From Halictus rubicundus (Eukaryota; Arthropoda; Insecta; Hymenoptera; Halictidae), in the NCBI RefSeq assembly GCF_050948215.1, contig NC_135165.1, positions 6,608,501 through 6,672,500 of the forward strand: 64,000 bases of DNA, read 5' to 3'. A model generated the notes under the pieces. It was not told the DNA's origin. It was given only the letters and a program-made list of their open reading frames with translations, and did no database searches. This document shows, in pieces, positions 11,206 to 23,164 of the stretch. Made by a program: the position numbers and the translations under genes. Position 1 is the first letter of the stretch, and each line of letters starts with the position of its first letter.

Positions 11206-11446
11206 CCCTTTGCACTCGAGTGGTGACTCTGAAGCACCACTGGAAATTGTTGTGGCATTATTTCAAAGAAATTACAAAAAATATTACAATGTATTTGCTA
11301 CATTACAAAATTTGTGTTTAACAGATTACTAAACATTTACATATTATATGTGGAAATTGGATCAGTTTCGTATGAATAAAATGAAAATATTCTAAGACGA
11401 AAGAAACATTTAGTTTTAGAATGAAAATAGCGCCGAGTGCAAAGGG
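11206..11446 (+). mobile_element. TTAA-flanked MITE, family A
   Basis: A 241-bp AT-rich element with TTAA on both sides (11202-11205, 11447-11450) and inverted ends CCCTTTGCACTCG / CGAGTGCAAAGGG (the inner end reads GCCGAGTGC). Directly inside the left end lies a hairpin AGTGGTG-ACTCTGAAG-CACCACT. It is nearly identical, and the same length, as the copy at 18066. TTAA and the CCC start are hallmarks of piggyBac-type elements; there is no coding capacity. Confidence 0.88.
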
Positions 11447-11468
11447 TTAAATTATCGGTACCTTTTAA

Positions 11469-11685
11469 CACTAGGTTTACGGGACCCGTCAAAATGACGG
11501 GTTCTAATATTTTTCATTTACGATCATTGAGATTGTGAAGATCCGTCTACGTGGAATTATTCAACACATTTATTCCTTTAGGTACATATTATTTAAAAAA
11601 TGGCTACAATCTTGTACAGAAGCATTCTTCTTATTTTTACAAAGTAATGTAAAATACTCACTCTTAGTGCTCCGTAAACCTAGTG
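11469..11685 (+). mobile_element. TTAA-flanked MITE, family B
   Basis: A 217-bp element between TTAA at 11465-11468 and 11686-11689. Terminal inverted repeat CACTAGGTTTACGG / CCGTAAACCTAGTG. A perfect hairpin ACCCGTC-AAAAT-GACGGGT lies at 11484-11502 just inside the left end. Other copies: 43492-43709, 21470-21687 (reverse) and a truncated one at 43191-43377. It lies only 19 bp from the family A MITE. Confidence 0.88.
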
Positions 11686-11689
11686 TTAA

Positions 11690-14242
11690 ACGCGTTTGGA
11701 GCTTTCAATGTGGCGAGAAAAAGGAACGAATTTCGAACGGCTCTGAGATCCTAGCGCCCATAGATCTATTTGCCAATCGGAAGCCGATATTGTCGTGCAG
11801 ATGCCGAGGCATTCCGAAAAGGCGGATGTAACAGCGAGCGAGATACAGAGCAATCGCGATCTTAGATGGCGCAGGTACCAGGCATACTTAATACGAGCGG
11901 CAGCGAATGCATACAGGCATCCGATTTAGCTAATGAACAGGATGGTCGGGGGTTGAAGCACGCAGAACCGCGGCCTAGTTATTCGTTCGGTGATTCGAGG
12001 AGCGATTTAATTGCCGATACTCGACCCCATACGGTTGCTTAATCGAACGTCTTCCTCGCAAGCGAGGAATTATTCGAATCGATCACGGAGCAGCTCGACT
12101 GTTCTCGTTGGCGAATCATGCGATATGCCTTTGAGGATCATGCCGGGATGGACCTCGAGGAGAGTATCCTCGAAACGCACGTGCGCGCACCGCGCTGGCT
12201 ACACTCGTATATATAGTGTGCACCGCGTCTCGGCGGGCGTGTGCATATATCGCGGGCGCGTCGGAGGCTTTCAGCATGAATATGTCGCTATCGCGGCGCC
12301 AGTGGACAGGTATACAGGCGGGGTACATAAACGTGGCCGAGCAATAATCCGTTTCATCTTGCGGTCAAACGATCGGTCGCCGCGCGCGGTATAATACGAA
12401 AGCACGATCCTCCAGCTGCATGTAGATTTTGTTCGCATACCTTCCGCGAATACGCCGCGCCGCGCCGGCCCGGATATCCCTCGATACTATGCGCCGATCG
12501 ATCCCCCTCCCTCTTCCTCTTCCTATTCCCTCTTTCTCCCTCTCGCTTTTTCCACGTGGCGCAAACACTCCGCCTGCACTCCGTAATCGTGATTCAATGC
12601 ATTCCGAGGGCACTCGTTCGCGATGTGTAGTTAGTTTTTGCGATTATCGAGCGGTTGCCCACCGGAAGCTAACTCGCCGCAGTTTCTCCGTGGTCGTTGT
12701 TAAATGTCAACCGAATCTGAGCAATCTTAATGAACTCTGACGCATCGAGCCAGTCAGAAATACAGAATAAGTTAGTCACCAAGCCTTCGACTCTTCCAGG
12801 TCCCTCCACGTGAATCTTTTTCCCCTCCAGCAGTAGCAGTAAAATTCCTCGTGTCGTGTTGCATCCAATTTCTCGGTCCGGAATCGGACGCTCCTGCAAA
12901 TTGATAAACGGGACCGGGAGATAACGCGAAGATTGTCAGCTGCGCCTCGATGAGCCAGAAGGAACGGTGTAAATGATATAAATAAAATCAACCGGAGATT
13001 GCCGTGACTATTTATCATCCGGGCGAAAATGGCCCTCTCCGCCCCCGCTCGGCCCCATTAATAACACGGGGAAAACTCATTTTCGTCCGGTTGAGCGCCG
13101 CGTGTTCGCGCCGAGTGTTCAACGGCGAACGGATCTTGCGAGGCGGGAACAGCCATTTAAGAAAGAGATAGGGGAGCCTTAAAATTCCGAGCGATTTTGC
13201 TCGTATTGAATTATAGGGGATATTCCGGCCGCTAGTGTGGATGGTCTGCCTGGGAAAGTAGATAATTGATGAGATCGGCTAGCGGTGAAATAGATGGAGT
13301 TCGAAGAAAGTTGGAATTACCTCTTCTTCGGCCGCGATCGCATCTCTTTCGAGATTTTCGATGCGACCGCTTAAGAAGTTCGCGTTTAATCGAGTCGATT
13401 TCAATTTTCTGTTTGTCTATTTTTATTCCCTTGGGGAAGGGGAGGGAGGTGGAGACGCGATAGGATATGGTGTCGCGGGGACACGGGACACGCGCCACTT
13501 AATATTCCGACTAAGGGTCACAAATCTAGTTTTAAAGCGACTCCTGAATAAATCATGGGACGACGATCAATTCATCCTTCCGGCTCCGGTGCACCGCAAA
13601 CTGCATCAATAATGGACAGTGTATAAACAGACACAGCGGGTGGATAAACCGGGGAAAAGAAACCCGTGGTCCCTTTACGCGGTGAGCAAACACACGCGCA
13701 CGAAAATTCGGTTCGCCGCGCCGAGCCGCGCCGCGCCCCGGGGACCGAGCGTTTAAAATAAATATTTTCGCTGGGAAACTTCTCGCGACGTTTCGAAAGC
13801 TCGGCGATCTTCTTTAAATATTACCGCCGATTAAGCATGACCGACCACCGCCGCGCCGGAGAACAACCGCGCGATCGATCTTCGTCGATCCCGTTGATCG
13901 TTGAGAACCGCTGCCGGATCTTGTACGCTTCTGCTATCGAGACGAAGGATCCGAGCGTGATTGAAGACCGATGGGTCTCGGTCATAGGTGCTCGACGGAG
14001 GAGAAAGATTGAAACGATGCGAGCGCATAGTTCTGGCCAGCAGACTCCGACTCTCGGCAACTATTCAAATTTTCTTTGCCGTATTTTCATATCAATTGGT
14101 ACACTTTTGTTCGCGCTTAATTCCTCGCCGTGCCGATTTTCTTTGCAGCTATAATAATTAGGGTTACTTTGCTTTTATCAATTTTCCAGAAGAAAGGGAA
14201 CATTGACGTTCATTGTGTATCTACTTGTTGTCATTTTAATAG
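11690..14242. other. Unassigned GC-rich DNA
   Basis: No supported gene. Frames of up to 127 codons (for example 12011-12394) lack domains. The sequence alternates between CpG-rich blocks and short AT-rich blocks. A GC-rich CCGCGCC-type stretch lies at about 13707-13740. Confidence 0.45.
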
Positions 14243-14246
14243 TTAA

Positions 14247-14478
14247 CGATCCGGAAGTATTTCAAGCTTACTTCCCACCAGGTCCAAGTTATTTTTCATA
14301 CGAAGAGAGACTGTGGACTCAACGTTTTTATATCAAGTATAGACAAGAAAATATTTATGTTTTAGTGAGAATTTATTAATATATATTCAGAGTAATAGGC
14401 TAACAAGATATATGCGGCATTGGACCCAGTAAGTAAAAGTGCCATGTCGCTTATATGGCATCATTGGTCCGTTAAGGG
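14247..14478 (-). mobile_element. Probable TTAA MITE with ACGGACCAATG end
   Basis: The right side ends in TTAAGGG then TTAA (14479-14482). Inside it lies a hairpin TGCCAT-GTCGCTTAT-ATGGCA and a pair of CATTGGACC / CATTGGTCC segments. A TTAA at 14243-14246 followed by CGATCCGG may be the decayed opposite end. The one well-preserved end resembles the other TTAA families, but the left end is doubtful. Confidence 0.4.
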
Positions 14479-14482
14479 TTAA

Positions 14483-17400
14483 GCATTTGATATAAATATA
14501 TAAATATATATTCTAAACAAAACATAGTTGGTTAACACTTCGAGTGTTGCGCCTCTCAGAAATAGAAGACAGAATTATTTATTTAGATTTGAAAATGAAC
14601 GTGTACAGTGTACCTTCGGTTAGGCTCTGCAAAATACAAAAAGCTCGAAAGAGCAGAAAAAAAATACTTTACTTTCTAAAGACACGGAGCAAGAGAAATG
14701 TAAAAGTTATTTCACAAAATTCTTCATTTTTACGAAAGTTTAGCTATCTTTTCTTCATGATGGTTCAATCAAATTTTCCGCAGAAATTTCACAGAATGGG
14801 TGAACCGACACGGTCAGTTAATCTAATGGGAGAACGTGCGTTCTCGCGAGCGGGGTTATTTAATTATAAATAGTTTATTTATCCGGGCGGGTCTCGAGGA
14901 GCGGTGTTGGCAGCCGGGCCCGTCGTAAATCGTCCGCTATCCGAAATTTGCATTCGCGTACCCGGGGCTCTGTCCCCAGGGCCCTAAAAGGTTGTCAGTT
15001 CGAAGGGAACACGAGATTTTCTTTCACGCGATTAGACGGCCGGTTTGCGCGTCGCGACGCAGCGTCACGCTCGCCGGCAGGAATACACGCACAAGCGTGC
15101 ACGCAAATGAAGCGGAGTCGCCCACGTTCCGTGGCGAGGATTCGCTGTATCACGATACGATTTACCGGTCGCATTCTCATTCGTTCTACCCGTCCTGCCA
15201 CCCTTCCTCCCTCACCTCCGCACACCCTTCGGACCAGGTTTCTCCCTTCCTGCCCCTTCTGCCACGCAGCACCTATGGCCGGGCCATCGGTCTTCAATCA
15301 CGCTCGGATCTTTCGTCTCGATAGCGCGAGCATAAGCGTACGAGACCCACATGTAACTCCTTCTCCAACCCCCCCCCTTTTTCTTTCTGTTTCTGGCCGC
15401 GGCAACGCGCAATCACGATCCACCGGTCAAAGCTAATAATAAACCGAATGTTTTCTCGTGTAACCGTGATACGCGAGGCCCGATCGGCATTATCTGACCG
15501 ATCGTCCGACGGCCCCGCGCGATTCGTCTCGGAATTAATGAAAATAACATCCACGCACACCGATCGCCGCTTCCAGAGCTCCTTCAAGCCATTTCCCAAG
15601 CTGATAACATAACGCGGTGACAAGTTATGCGAGCTCTGCAGCAGTTAAATTAAAAACACGCGCTCTAGCGAAAGTTAATCTTACGTTGGGCACTCTAATC
15701 CTAACAAGAACGCCATGTCTTTAAAACTGTGTACAATGCAATAATGAAATATGCTCGTTAATTTATTTTTACTCGAAGGCACAGGTAAGACCATAAATAT
15801 TTCGAGAAACTTTACTGTTTCTATTTTAAACGCATAACACCTGTGTATGCATGAAACTCGATCGTGCCAATCGGCTCTACGGCAATTGTTATTGCTCCTC
15901 ACTACAGAAAATCACGAAAATCTATTTAGAGCTAGTTAGAATGCTAACAATACCAATCGACAGGAGATTAAGGACGTCTTATCACTGTTAATCGCGTAGG
16001 ACGATAGCGCGAGGCGGCCAAGTGGTCTTATATGCGCTTAATATATCCGGATCCCTCAATTATTGATAGTTTCAAGGAGCTAATATCAGCGGAGTTTCAA
16101 CGAGAGAGTCTTGAGGATCGTTCAGAATATTACACGCGTCTAACCAATAAGATGATCGGGTGGTTACGTCGACCGAGCGAGAATGTTTAAGGCGGATGTG
16201 CACGAATAGAGTAACCGAGAGGATAATTGGGATTTAGAACAGGTTCATGAAACCGTGAAGATCGTCGACGATCGACACACGTAGAACCGCGTATTAAATA
16301 GAATAACGTAACACGAAAGCGGAAACTTTTGCAAGGCTTACCTTCTTCGATAAAATTGTTCTTCAAAATTAGATGGGATCTTTCCATCAATCATTTGGTA
16401 CATGCGTGTCCCTATATAAAAATATAAAAGGCTAGCTTCACTCTACCAGACATTAAAATTGCCTAGTTAATATTAATAAGACGATTTCTTTTACGAGAGA
16501 ATATGTTTGAATAAATAAATTTATCTAGTAAGAGTCCGGTAAATAAATAAGTATAAATATAAATTTATCCGTTAAAAGCATCTTTGCAATCTGAATAATT
16601 GTAAAACGAAGATTCCAAAATCCGTCGTTTTGACGGATTTGATAGTGTTAGTGTTTTTTTTAAATTTGGTTTCCTGCTGTACGTGAAAGAGTTTTAGATT
16701 ATGAAATGTTCAGCTGGAACCACGTGTCCCAAGGGGAGGCGAAACGTCATCTGGCCAAATATTTAGGTGAGCGAGCAAGACGCGTCTGTGCTCAGTAATT
16801 TTGAGTTCCCATCCCACAAAATAGTTGGGGGGAGGGAGGGGGCGACGTAGCAGTGTTTGAAAATTTGTTTTCTTTGATATAGACATTTGATAGCAGCGAT
16901 TGTTTATTTGAACGCTGAGCACCGGCTGGTGGTGCAGTCCCCTGGAAAAGTGGGGCTTGTTTTCCCCTTGTTATTCATGCTCTGTCATCTGTAAGCCTTA
17001 TGAAAGTTTTGTATTACAAAGTATGAGACCATTTTTCTTTCTCCGATGTACAGGAACCTCCAGATTTACTAATTCGTTCGTTTTCTGTTTTTGATTTCAG
17101 GTGAGCAGGCAAATCCATTAATTACGTTGGGCACGAAGATCACTGGTGCATGGGTAAAGTAATGATCGAGGTAGTTCGCGTGAAGGGACAGTCGAATTGA
17201 AGTAATAACAAAGGGCCACGGTGCACTTAACGCTGTTTTCGGTTAACAAAATTTGCGCTGGACCGTCGACGTCAAAGGGTTTTCGAAATTCAATCTCCAT
17301 ACTACAACAGCGATAACTTTTTCATCGAGTCTCGTTCGGCTGTTAACAAAAGGGCTCGCGAGCGCGCACGCGCGTATCAAAGGACAACACGTAATTAACT

Positions 17401-18061
17401 GTCCACGCGATGATTGCTGGTCGATGATTTCTCGCAGCGCCACGGCCTGGATCTTATTTCATTCCGGCTCGCTCGACGTAAAACGCGAAACTACGGTCGC
17501 TATAGAAATTTCGCTTGTCCTTCGTTGTTTCATATCGGGCCGGGACGGGTGATTTATACTTTTAGTTTCTGCTTCATGGTCGTCCAAGTTTGTTGCTCGC
17601 GAAAAATAAAATTCGTGATATATTGCTTAATATGGCCGCCGACGCTGAAATAATGCTATCGACATCGGAAGTCGAAATGCAGCCCGTCTCCCCCGTTACG
17701 TTTAAATGATTCCACGGTGTTCGTACACCGGCGAAACTTAAGAGTTATAGATTTTATTGATTTCTCCGCAGACACGTCTTGATTAACCTCGCAAACAATG
17801 GCTCCCCGATAAATTTGTCTGCGCGAGACGATTGCTTCTGGAAACCGATAAATCGTGCTGTATACGTAGCGCGCTATATTTCAAACATTTCTGCTTTAAT
17901 CCCTTCCGAATTTTAACACGAGTACGCAATAGTTTCGGTCTTTTGCAATCGTGCATGATTTTAAAATGACAATTAGACTGCGGACTTTCGTGAAAATAAA
18001 ATGTTGAATGTCTATCTTTCTTTGACTATTTTAGCAGATCAAAAGTAGTATGAGGTTACTC
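14483..18061. other. Unassigned DNA between MITEs
   Basis: No supported gene in 3.6 kb. Contains GC-rich (14880-15600) and AT-rich (15900-16700) blocks. A short palindrome resembling the family B end lies at 16618-16640. Splice-acceptor-like tracts (for example ending at 17100) have no convincing exon behind them. Confidence 0.45.
16618..16648 (-). mobile_element. Relic of a family B-like MITE end
   Basis: A perfect hairpin AAATCCGTC-GTTTT-GACGGATTT (16618-16640) followed by GATAGTGTTAG, resembling the hairpin plus TAGTGTTAA end of family B in reverse orientation. The other end was not found. It may also be coincidental. Confidence 0.3.
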
Positions 18062-18065
18062 TTAA

Positions 18066-18306
18066 CCCTTTGCACTCGAGTGGTGACTCTGAAGCACCAC
18101 TAGAAACTGTTGTGGCATTATTTCAAAGAAATTACAAAAAATATTACAAAATATTTGTTACATTACAAAATTTGTATTTAATAGATTACTAAACATTTCA
18201 ATATTACATGTAGAAATCGGATCAGTTTCGTATGAATAAAATGAAAATATTGTACGACGGAAGAAAAATTTAGTTTTAGATTGAAAACAGCGCCGAGTGC
18301 AAAGGG
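18066..18306 (+). mobile_element. TTAA-flanked MITE, family A
   Basis: A 241-bp copy between TTAA at 18062-18065 and 18307-18310, almost identical to the one at 11206: same ends CCCTTTGCACTCG / GAGTGCAAAGGG, same subterminal hairpin (AGTGGTG..CACCACT) and same length. It is immediately followed by the long inverted repeat at 18325. Confidence 0.88.
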
Positions 18307-18324
18307 TTAAACGTAAGGAAAGAA

Positions 18325-18662
18325 GACCCTATATCCAATGTTATACATACGAATACTGATCCTAGATCATGAAATACTAATGTAAAGTATACTTACAAAT
18401 TTTTCAGAATCTTCTGTTCCGCCGTCGTATCCACGGAACACTATATTATTGACTCGCGCGAATACGTCCGAATAATTGCACTAAAATCACTAAACTCTAC
18501 ACAACACACTTTACAAAATCGTGACAGCGAATGAGAAGATGTTACTCGGACCACGAACAAAATAATAATGCGATTTTAGCCGCTTCGGTCGCACGCACGT
18601 GTTAGGGTCAAGGTATATTAGGCAGGTAAGACGCCAAGTATATAAACACTAGATACGAAAAC
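18325..18662 (-). repeat. Left arm of a long imperfect inverted repeat
   Basis: This arm is the diverged reverse complement of 18717-19085. Matching blocks include AATGTTATACATACGAATAC, TTACAAATTTTTCAGA, GCGAATACGTCCGAATAATT, AATCGTGACAGCG, GTGTTAGGGTCAA and the inner TAAACACTAGATACGAAAAC. Read outwards on the minus strand it contains GAAAAATTTGTAAGTATAC, a good match to a 5' splice donor. The position matching the ATG of the other arm reads AAG. There is no coding capacity of note. Confidence 0.85.
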
Positions 18663-18716
18663 AGGAATTTCCAGGAAACTGGGTCAGCCATTCAGCCGAC
18701 AGAATTTATTTACCTC

Positions 18717-19085
18717 GTTTTCGTATCTAGTGTTTACAGACCCACGGCGTCTGACCTACCTGGTTGACCCTAACACGTTCGTGGGATCGAAGCGGTTAAA
18801 AGCGCAGTATTATTTTGACCGTGGTCGGAGTAATTTCTCCTCGTGCGCTGTCACGATTTCCTATAGTGTGTTTTGTAGTGATTGCGTAGAAGTGTGAAAT
18901 TTCGTGCTTGGAAAATATTCTCCGCAAGACAGGCACAATTATTCGGACGTATTCGCGTTAGCCGATAATAGTGTGCTGTGTATCCGACGGAGGCAGAGAT
19001 GACTCTGAAAAATTTGTAAGTGTACTTTAGTATTTTATAACGTAGCTTTAGTATTCGTATGTATAACATTGAATACAAGGTTTTC
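18717..19085 (+). repeat. Right arm of a long imperfect inverted repeat
   Basis: It pairs with 18325-18662 around a 54-bp spacer (18663-18716). Read outwards, it carries GAGATGACTCTGAAAAATTT followed by GTAAGTG, so an ATG lies 17 nt before a donor-like GTAAGT. The arm has an insertion of about 30 bp relative to the left arm. It may be a foldback transposon arm or an inverted duplication of a promoter plus first exon; the sequence alone does not decide. Confidence 0.85.
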
Positions 19086-21465
19086 TGTCATATTTTGCAA
19101 CTTCAGATTCGGATGACCATTACTTTTCGTACACTCTTTACATACACGGGCAAGCGATGTTCCAACGACAGAACTCGGCAGCAGAGAGAGGCTATTGGTT
19201 GTACGTTGCTCCTGTTCCTGGATTTTTGAATCTTAGCCTAAGACTTGTTTTCCAACGGAAACCGCTTCACCCGTTGAAATCCGTGAACGGATTGCACGGC
19301 CGTTTTGCACGTGCAGGAGAAGTATAAATGTACGTGACATGGTTGAGCGCGTTATCGACCAGTTATACTAGCTAATGCACGTATCAAGTTCTTCATCCAG
19401 CGTGCATCAACCTCGGAGCAGGCGAAGCCACGGTCACGTAGATCGTTTCGCGTTTCTTGTCGCGGCTCGCCTTGTTATGCTTGGTACCGGTTGCTCCATC
19501 GGGCTTATCGCCATCGTGAAATTGTTGTGCGGGACGACAAACATTAATACCGTGTTGATAAGCCGAACAAACGATGCCAATTAGTCGACCGGGGCTTTTT
19601 TTACGGGGGCTCTCGAGGTCCACGGATTTCGGAGCCGCGCGTCTCGGTTCTCTCGCGTTCGCCAAACGGGAACACCGCGTAGAATACTTCGAATATCGCG
19701 CAACACCGCTCCGACATCAGAATTTCATTCGAATAATCGATATCCGCAGGTTCTCATACTGACGTCCTGCTCGAATCGAACATTCCCTGAATATGTATTC
19801 CACTCGTTCAAAGGGAAATATTATCTTCACTCGCCGAATATTATGCAATGTTTTAATACTCTCTCATTCGCCATTCGTTACTATCTCCACGCGAATAATG
19901 AATTCCTTCTTTGCCTCTAAATATGAGAAATTCTTTTATGAAAAATTCTTCTACTCCTCCATTTTTCGATACGTTCATTATTATGCGCTTCGTACCTCGG
20001 AGAGTCCGGCTCCTAAAAAATTCAGAATGTTCAATATAACATTTCTTTGTTGGCGCATTTATAATTTCCGCGATAATGTTCGACGCACGAGAGGAAGCTC
20101 CGCGATGACGCTGCAATTATAAATTTTAATAAATTAGTCGGTGACAATGATGCTCTAGCGATACGGGTTCCCATGAAAATTTTATTTTGTCAGCCCGTTG
20201 CCGAAGAAACGTGTCACAACTCGCGACAGTGTTGCGTCTCCTCGAATTTCTCTATGGCTCTAGAAACGTGGATGCGTTTCGTTGCGTCCAATTAGGAATG
20301 TCTCGAAATCGGAAACGCGATCACGTGACCGGTCGGAAAGTAGTCATCTTAATTACCTGTAGCTCGACGGCGGGTATTTCGTCGACGGTCCGGTTAACAA
20401 GAAGAAATTGAAAATTAACCCGCAAACGGTCTCATTAGCCAGGCTACGGAATAAATCGTATCCAAGGGCTGATCGGGCATGATTAGCTCGTAACATCGGT
20501 AATTACGAATCGGCTCGTAAACCGGAGGGGGGGGGGCGCTTATTGTCCGGCATTATCGCAACGCCACGGTTTATTACAGATACGTTTCTCCGTATTACAG
20601 TCTACCGACAAATTTACCGGAGCGTTTCGTATAAACGCCCGTTGCGGTAGAGGAGGCCGTGGCCGCGCACGGTCATAGTTGCCGCTATAATGCACGACGA
20701 TAGCGCCGGGAAATAGTAGCGGCGTAATAGTGGACGCGGTGCCAGATTGCCGGGAAAATTAATTACGTAGCGCGCCCGTTCAGCCAAACGCAATGAGAGG
20801 AGCATCGTGCCCATAATTGCATATTGCCGGTCGTGTACGCGTGCCTAAGAAGTTATTTAATTCATTAGTTCGACGAGACGCGCCCGCGATAGAAGAGAAT
20901 CGTAACACAGTTTTACGTACTTTCGGTGAAAACCGGGTCACCCGGAGACCATTCTATTTTCGTGAGACGTCCCGTGACCCGGATAATGGTTTTTCTTCGC
21001 CCGTTCCCCTTTCCTAGGTCGATTTGAAAAATGCGAGCAAGTTTTCGGACCGAATTCTTCAGAAGAAATTTAATCGGAACGATAATATATTCGATGAAGC
21101 CGGTCCACGAAGGAAATTCATACAGCCGAAGAATTCGCGAAACTTTTTAACGCCCGAGTGACCGTAAAAAATATTCGATTCACCCGGGACGTCCGGGATA
21201 TTCATCTCGCCGCAATTCTCTAGTTTCATTGGTTATTTTATGAAAATAAGAATTGGGGACCTCTTGCGTCAGCAGAATGTTCGTGGTAGACAGAGCCGGA
21301 GTATTATCCGCAACCTTCCCACGGCTCCGATTAGGATTTCTTTGTTGTTAATGTGTACAGGTTTTGGCACTCTGATTTCACCTTGATTTTTACAAAAATC
21401 TGAGTAGAGCAACTTACAACGATCTGAGATTTCGTGCGCAACTATTTTCGAGGAGCTTGTGGTGG
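19086..21465. other. Unassigned unique DNA
   Basis: No supported gene. A G run lies at 20526-20535. Frames of about 110 codons (19793-20122, and a minus-strand frame at 19853-20116) overlap and have no domain. Confidence 0.45.
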
Positions 21466-21469
21466 TTAA

Positions 21470-21687
21470 CACTCGGTTCACGGAGCACTAAAAGCGACTA
21501 TTTTGCATTACTTCATAAAAATAACAAGAACGTGCTACCGACATTTTTAGCAATATTTTTAAAATAATATATACCCAAAGAAATAAATTTGCTAAATATT
21601 TTCTTATGTATGCATCCTTAGAATCTTAATAATATTAAATTAAAAATATTAGAACACGTCATTTTGACGGGTCCCGTAAATCTAGTG
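21470..21687 (-). mobile_element. TTAA-flanked MITE, family B, reverse orientation
   Basis: A 218-bp copy between TTAA at 21466-21469 and 21688-21691. The left end is decayed (CACTCGGTTCACGGAGCAC instead of CACTAGGTTTACGGAGCAC). The right end CCGTAAATCTAGTG and the subterminal palindrome (CGTCATTTTGACGGGTC) are preserved. Confidence 0.82.
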
Positions 21688-21691
21688 TTAA

Positions 21692-22913
21692 AGAAATGAA
21701 TAAGGGGGTTGACGGCCGAGTTATAAACCTTCTGTCAGGGATAGTTATATAATTTTTCTGCGGATGCATAAATATCCACTGTCTGCCTTGACACTGCCAG
21801 TGAGATGTCTAATACAGTTTTCACCGAGTTCAAAAAAGCGCGGAGGTTGTTCCCTATTGTCTGGTAGCTCGGTGACAAAAGGGCCCACTATTAAATAAGG
21901 GAAGGAACGAAACGCGACGCGGACAAAAATCCCAAGTCAGAAAATCTCGGTTAATACGCAAAATGTGACGGACGTATCGGTAGGATGGCAGGGGCCGTTT
22001 AGCTTCGTTTTCTCACGGAAGGACCGAAAGCGACCGTTCTCCGAGTGGCCGTGCATCTTCCTGGGCTACGAGTCCCGCGAGGTCTTCCTTTTCCTTTCTG
22101 CCGGTTCTGAACCATCATTTTCTCTTCTCCGTCCGCAGCTACATGCTGATCTCTTCCAGCTCGACGTTCCCCGTCCCCGTGTACCTCGCAGTCCGCGGTC
22201 CATTCATTCACCGCCCCGCAAAACCCCGAGAGCTCACCCGGCATCCAGGTTTATATTCCCTAATGTTACCTTCGTTTTCTTGCTCCTCCTTTTTCCTCTC
22301 CTTCGTTCGTCCCTGTTTCCGCCTTCCTCCGTGCCACGCGAATAATTACGTTGCCCCCAGGTGCTGTCCATTCATCCCCGCATCTTTTCTGCGTTCGTTG
22401 CTTCCTTCCTCGCCCCCTGCCTCCACCCTGCGTTTCGCCCATTATTTTTCCGGTTCTTATCGCGGTGGACCTCGCCGCGCGATTGTCGCGATTCGTTGCC
22501 GATTCGACTGGGTATAGCGGTCCGTGAAAAGCGAGTTTTCACGGAGAGAACCCCGCTAACGAGGAAGAACCTCGCAAACCCCTTCCGAAAAAGGGGTTGC
22601 CCACCCCGGGAAGAGTTTTCGAGGGAGATTGCGCGCACCCCGTGTATACACAACCAGGCTATTCGCCGCTGTCGCTTTTCGTGCTTTATCGGCCACTTAG
22701 ACCGCGCGGCTTTGCATTACGCAGTCTTCTCGTATGAGAAACGGGGGCGAGAGCTGCGATTGTCGCGCCACCAACACCAACACCGTCGCCCTCGGCGTTA
22801 GTTTCCCCCGGGCTGAAAAGCCCGAACTATCGCAAACTCCCTTCGCGCCACGCGCGAGAAAACCGCGAAATAATCGACGATAAATCGACTCGGATCGATT
22901 CGATTCCTCATTC
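21692..22913. other. Unassigned DNA, pyrimidine-rich and CpG-rich
   Basis: No supported gene. A segment at 22139-22248 is bounded by an acceptor-like tract ending CCGTCCGCAG and a GT, but the translation is uninformative. C/T-rich sequence at 22080-22480 produces spurious serine/proline frames. Confidence 0.4.
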
Positions 22914-22917
22914 TTAA

Positions 22918-23160
22918 CACACTATCGGCGGGTAACACCACGAGCCTGACTCACACGTCACGTCGTTGCTTAACAACCTGAAGGTTGCTTACAAATAGTT
23001 GTGCGAAACAAAATATTCATTACATGGAAAAAAAAACAAGCATTGGTAAGTGCTTTACCAACACTTAGCGTACGTTCTGCATAAAAGGTATTGATACCCG
23101 ACCTGCCGATTGGCACCAGTCTGTGGAAAAGGTATTAATACTCTTCCCGCCGATAGTGTG
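22918..23160. mobile_element. TTAA-flanked MITE with CACACTATCGGCGGG ends
   Basis: A 243-bp element flanked by TTAA (22914-22917, 23161-23164). Perfect 15-bp terminal inverted repeat CACACTATCGGCGGG / CCCGCCGATAGTGTG. Internal hairpins TTGGTAA-GTGCT-TTACCAA and AACCT-GA-AGGTT. It is a single member of its family in this window, well preserved, with no coding capacity. Confidence 0.9.
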
Positions 23161-23164
23161 TTAA

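Noticed and set aside
16013..16070. tRNA-like A-box GGCCAAGTGGTC
   Set aside because: No acceptable B-box at the right distance and no cloverleaf could be drawn.
22139..22248. Possible internal exon between an acceptor-like tract (ends CCGTCCGCAG) and a GT
   Set aside because: The pyrimidine-rich surroundings create acceptor-like tracts by chance, the donor GTTTAT is weak and the translation matches nothing recognised.
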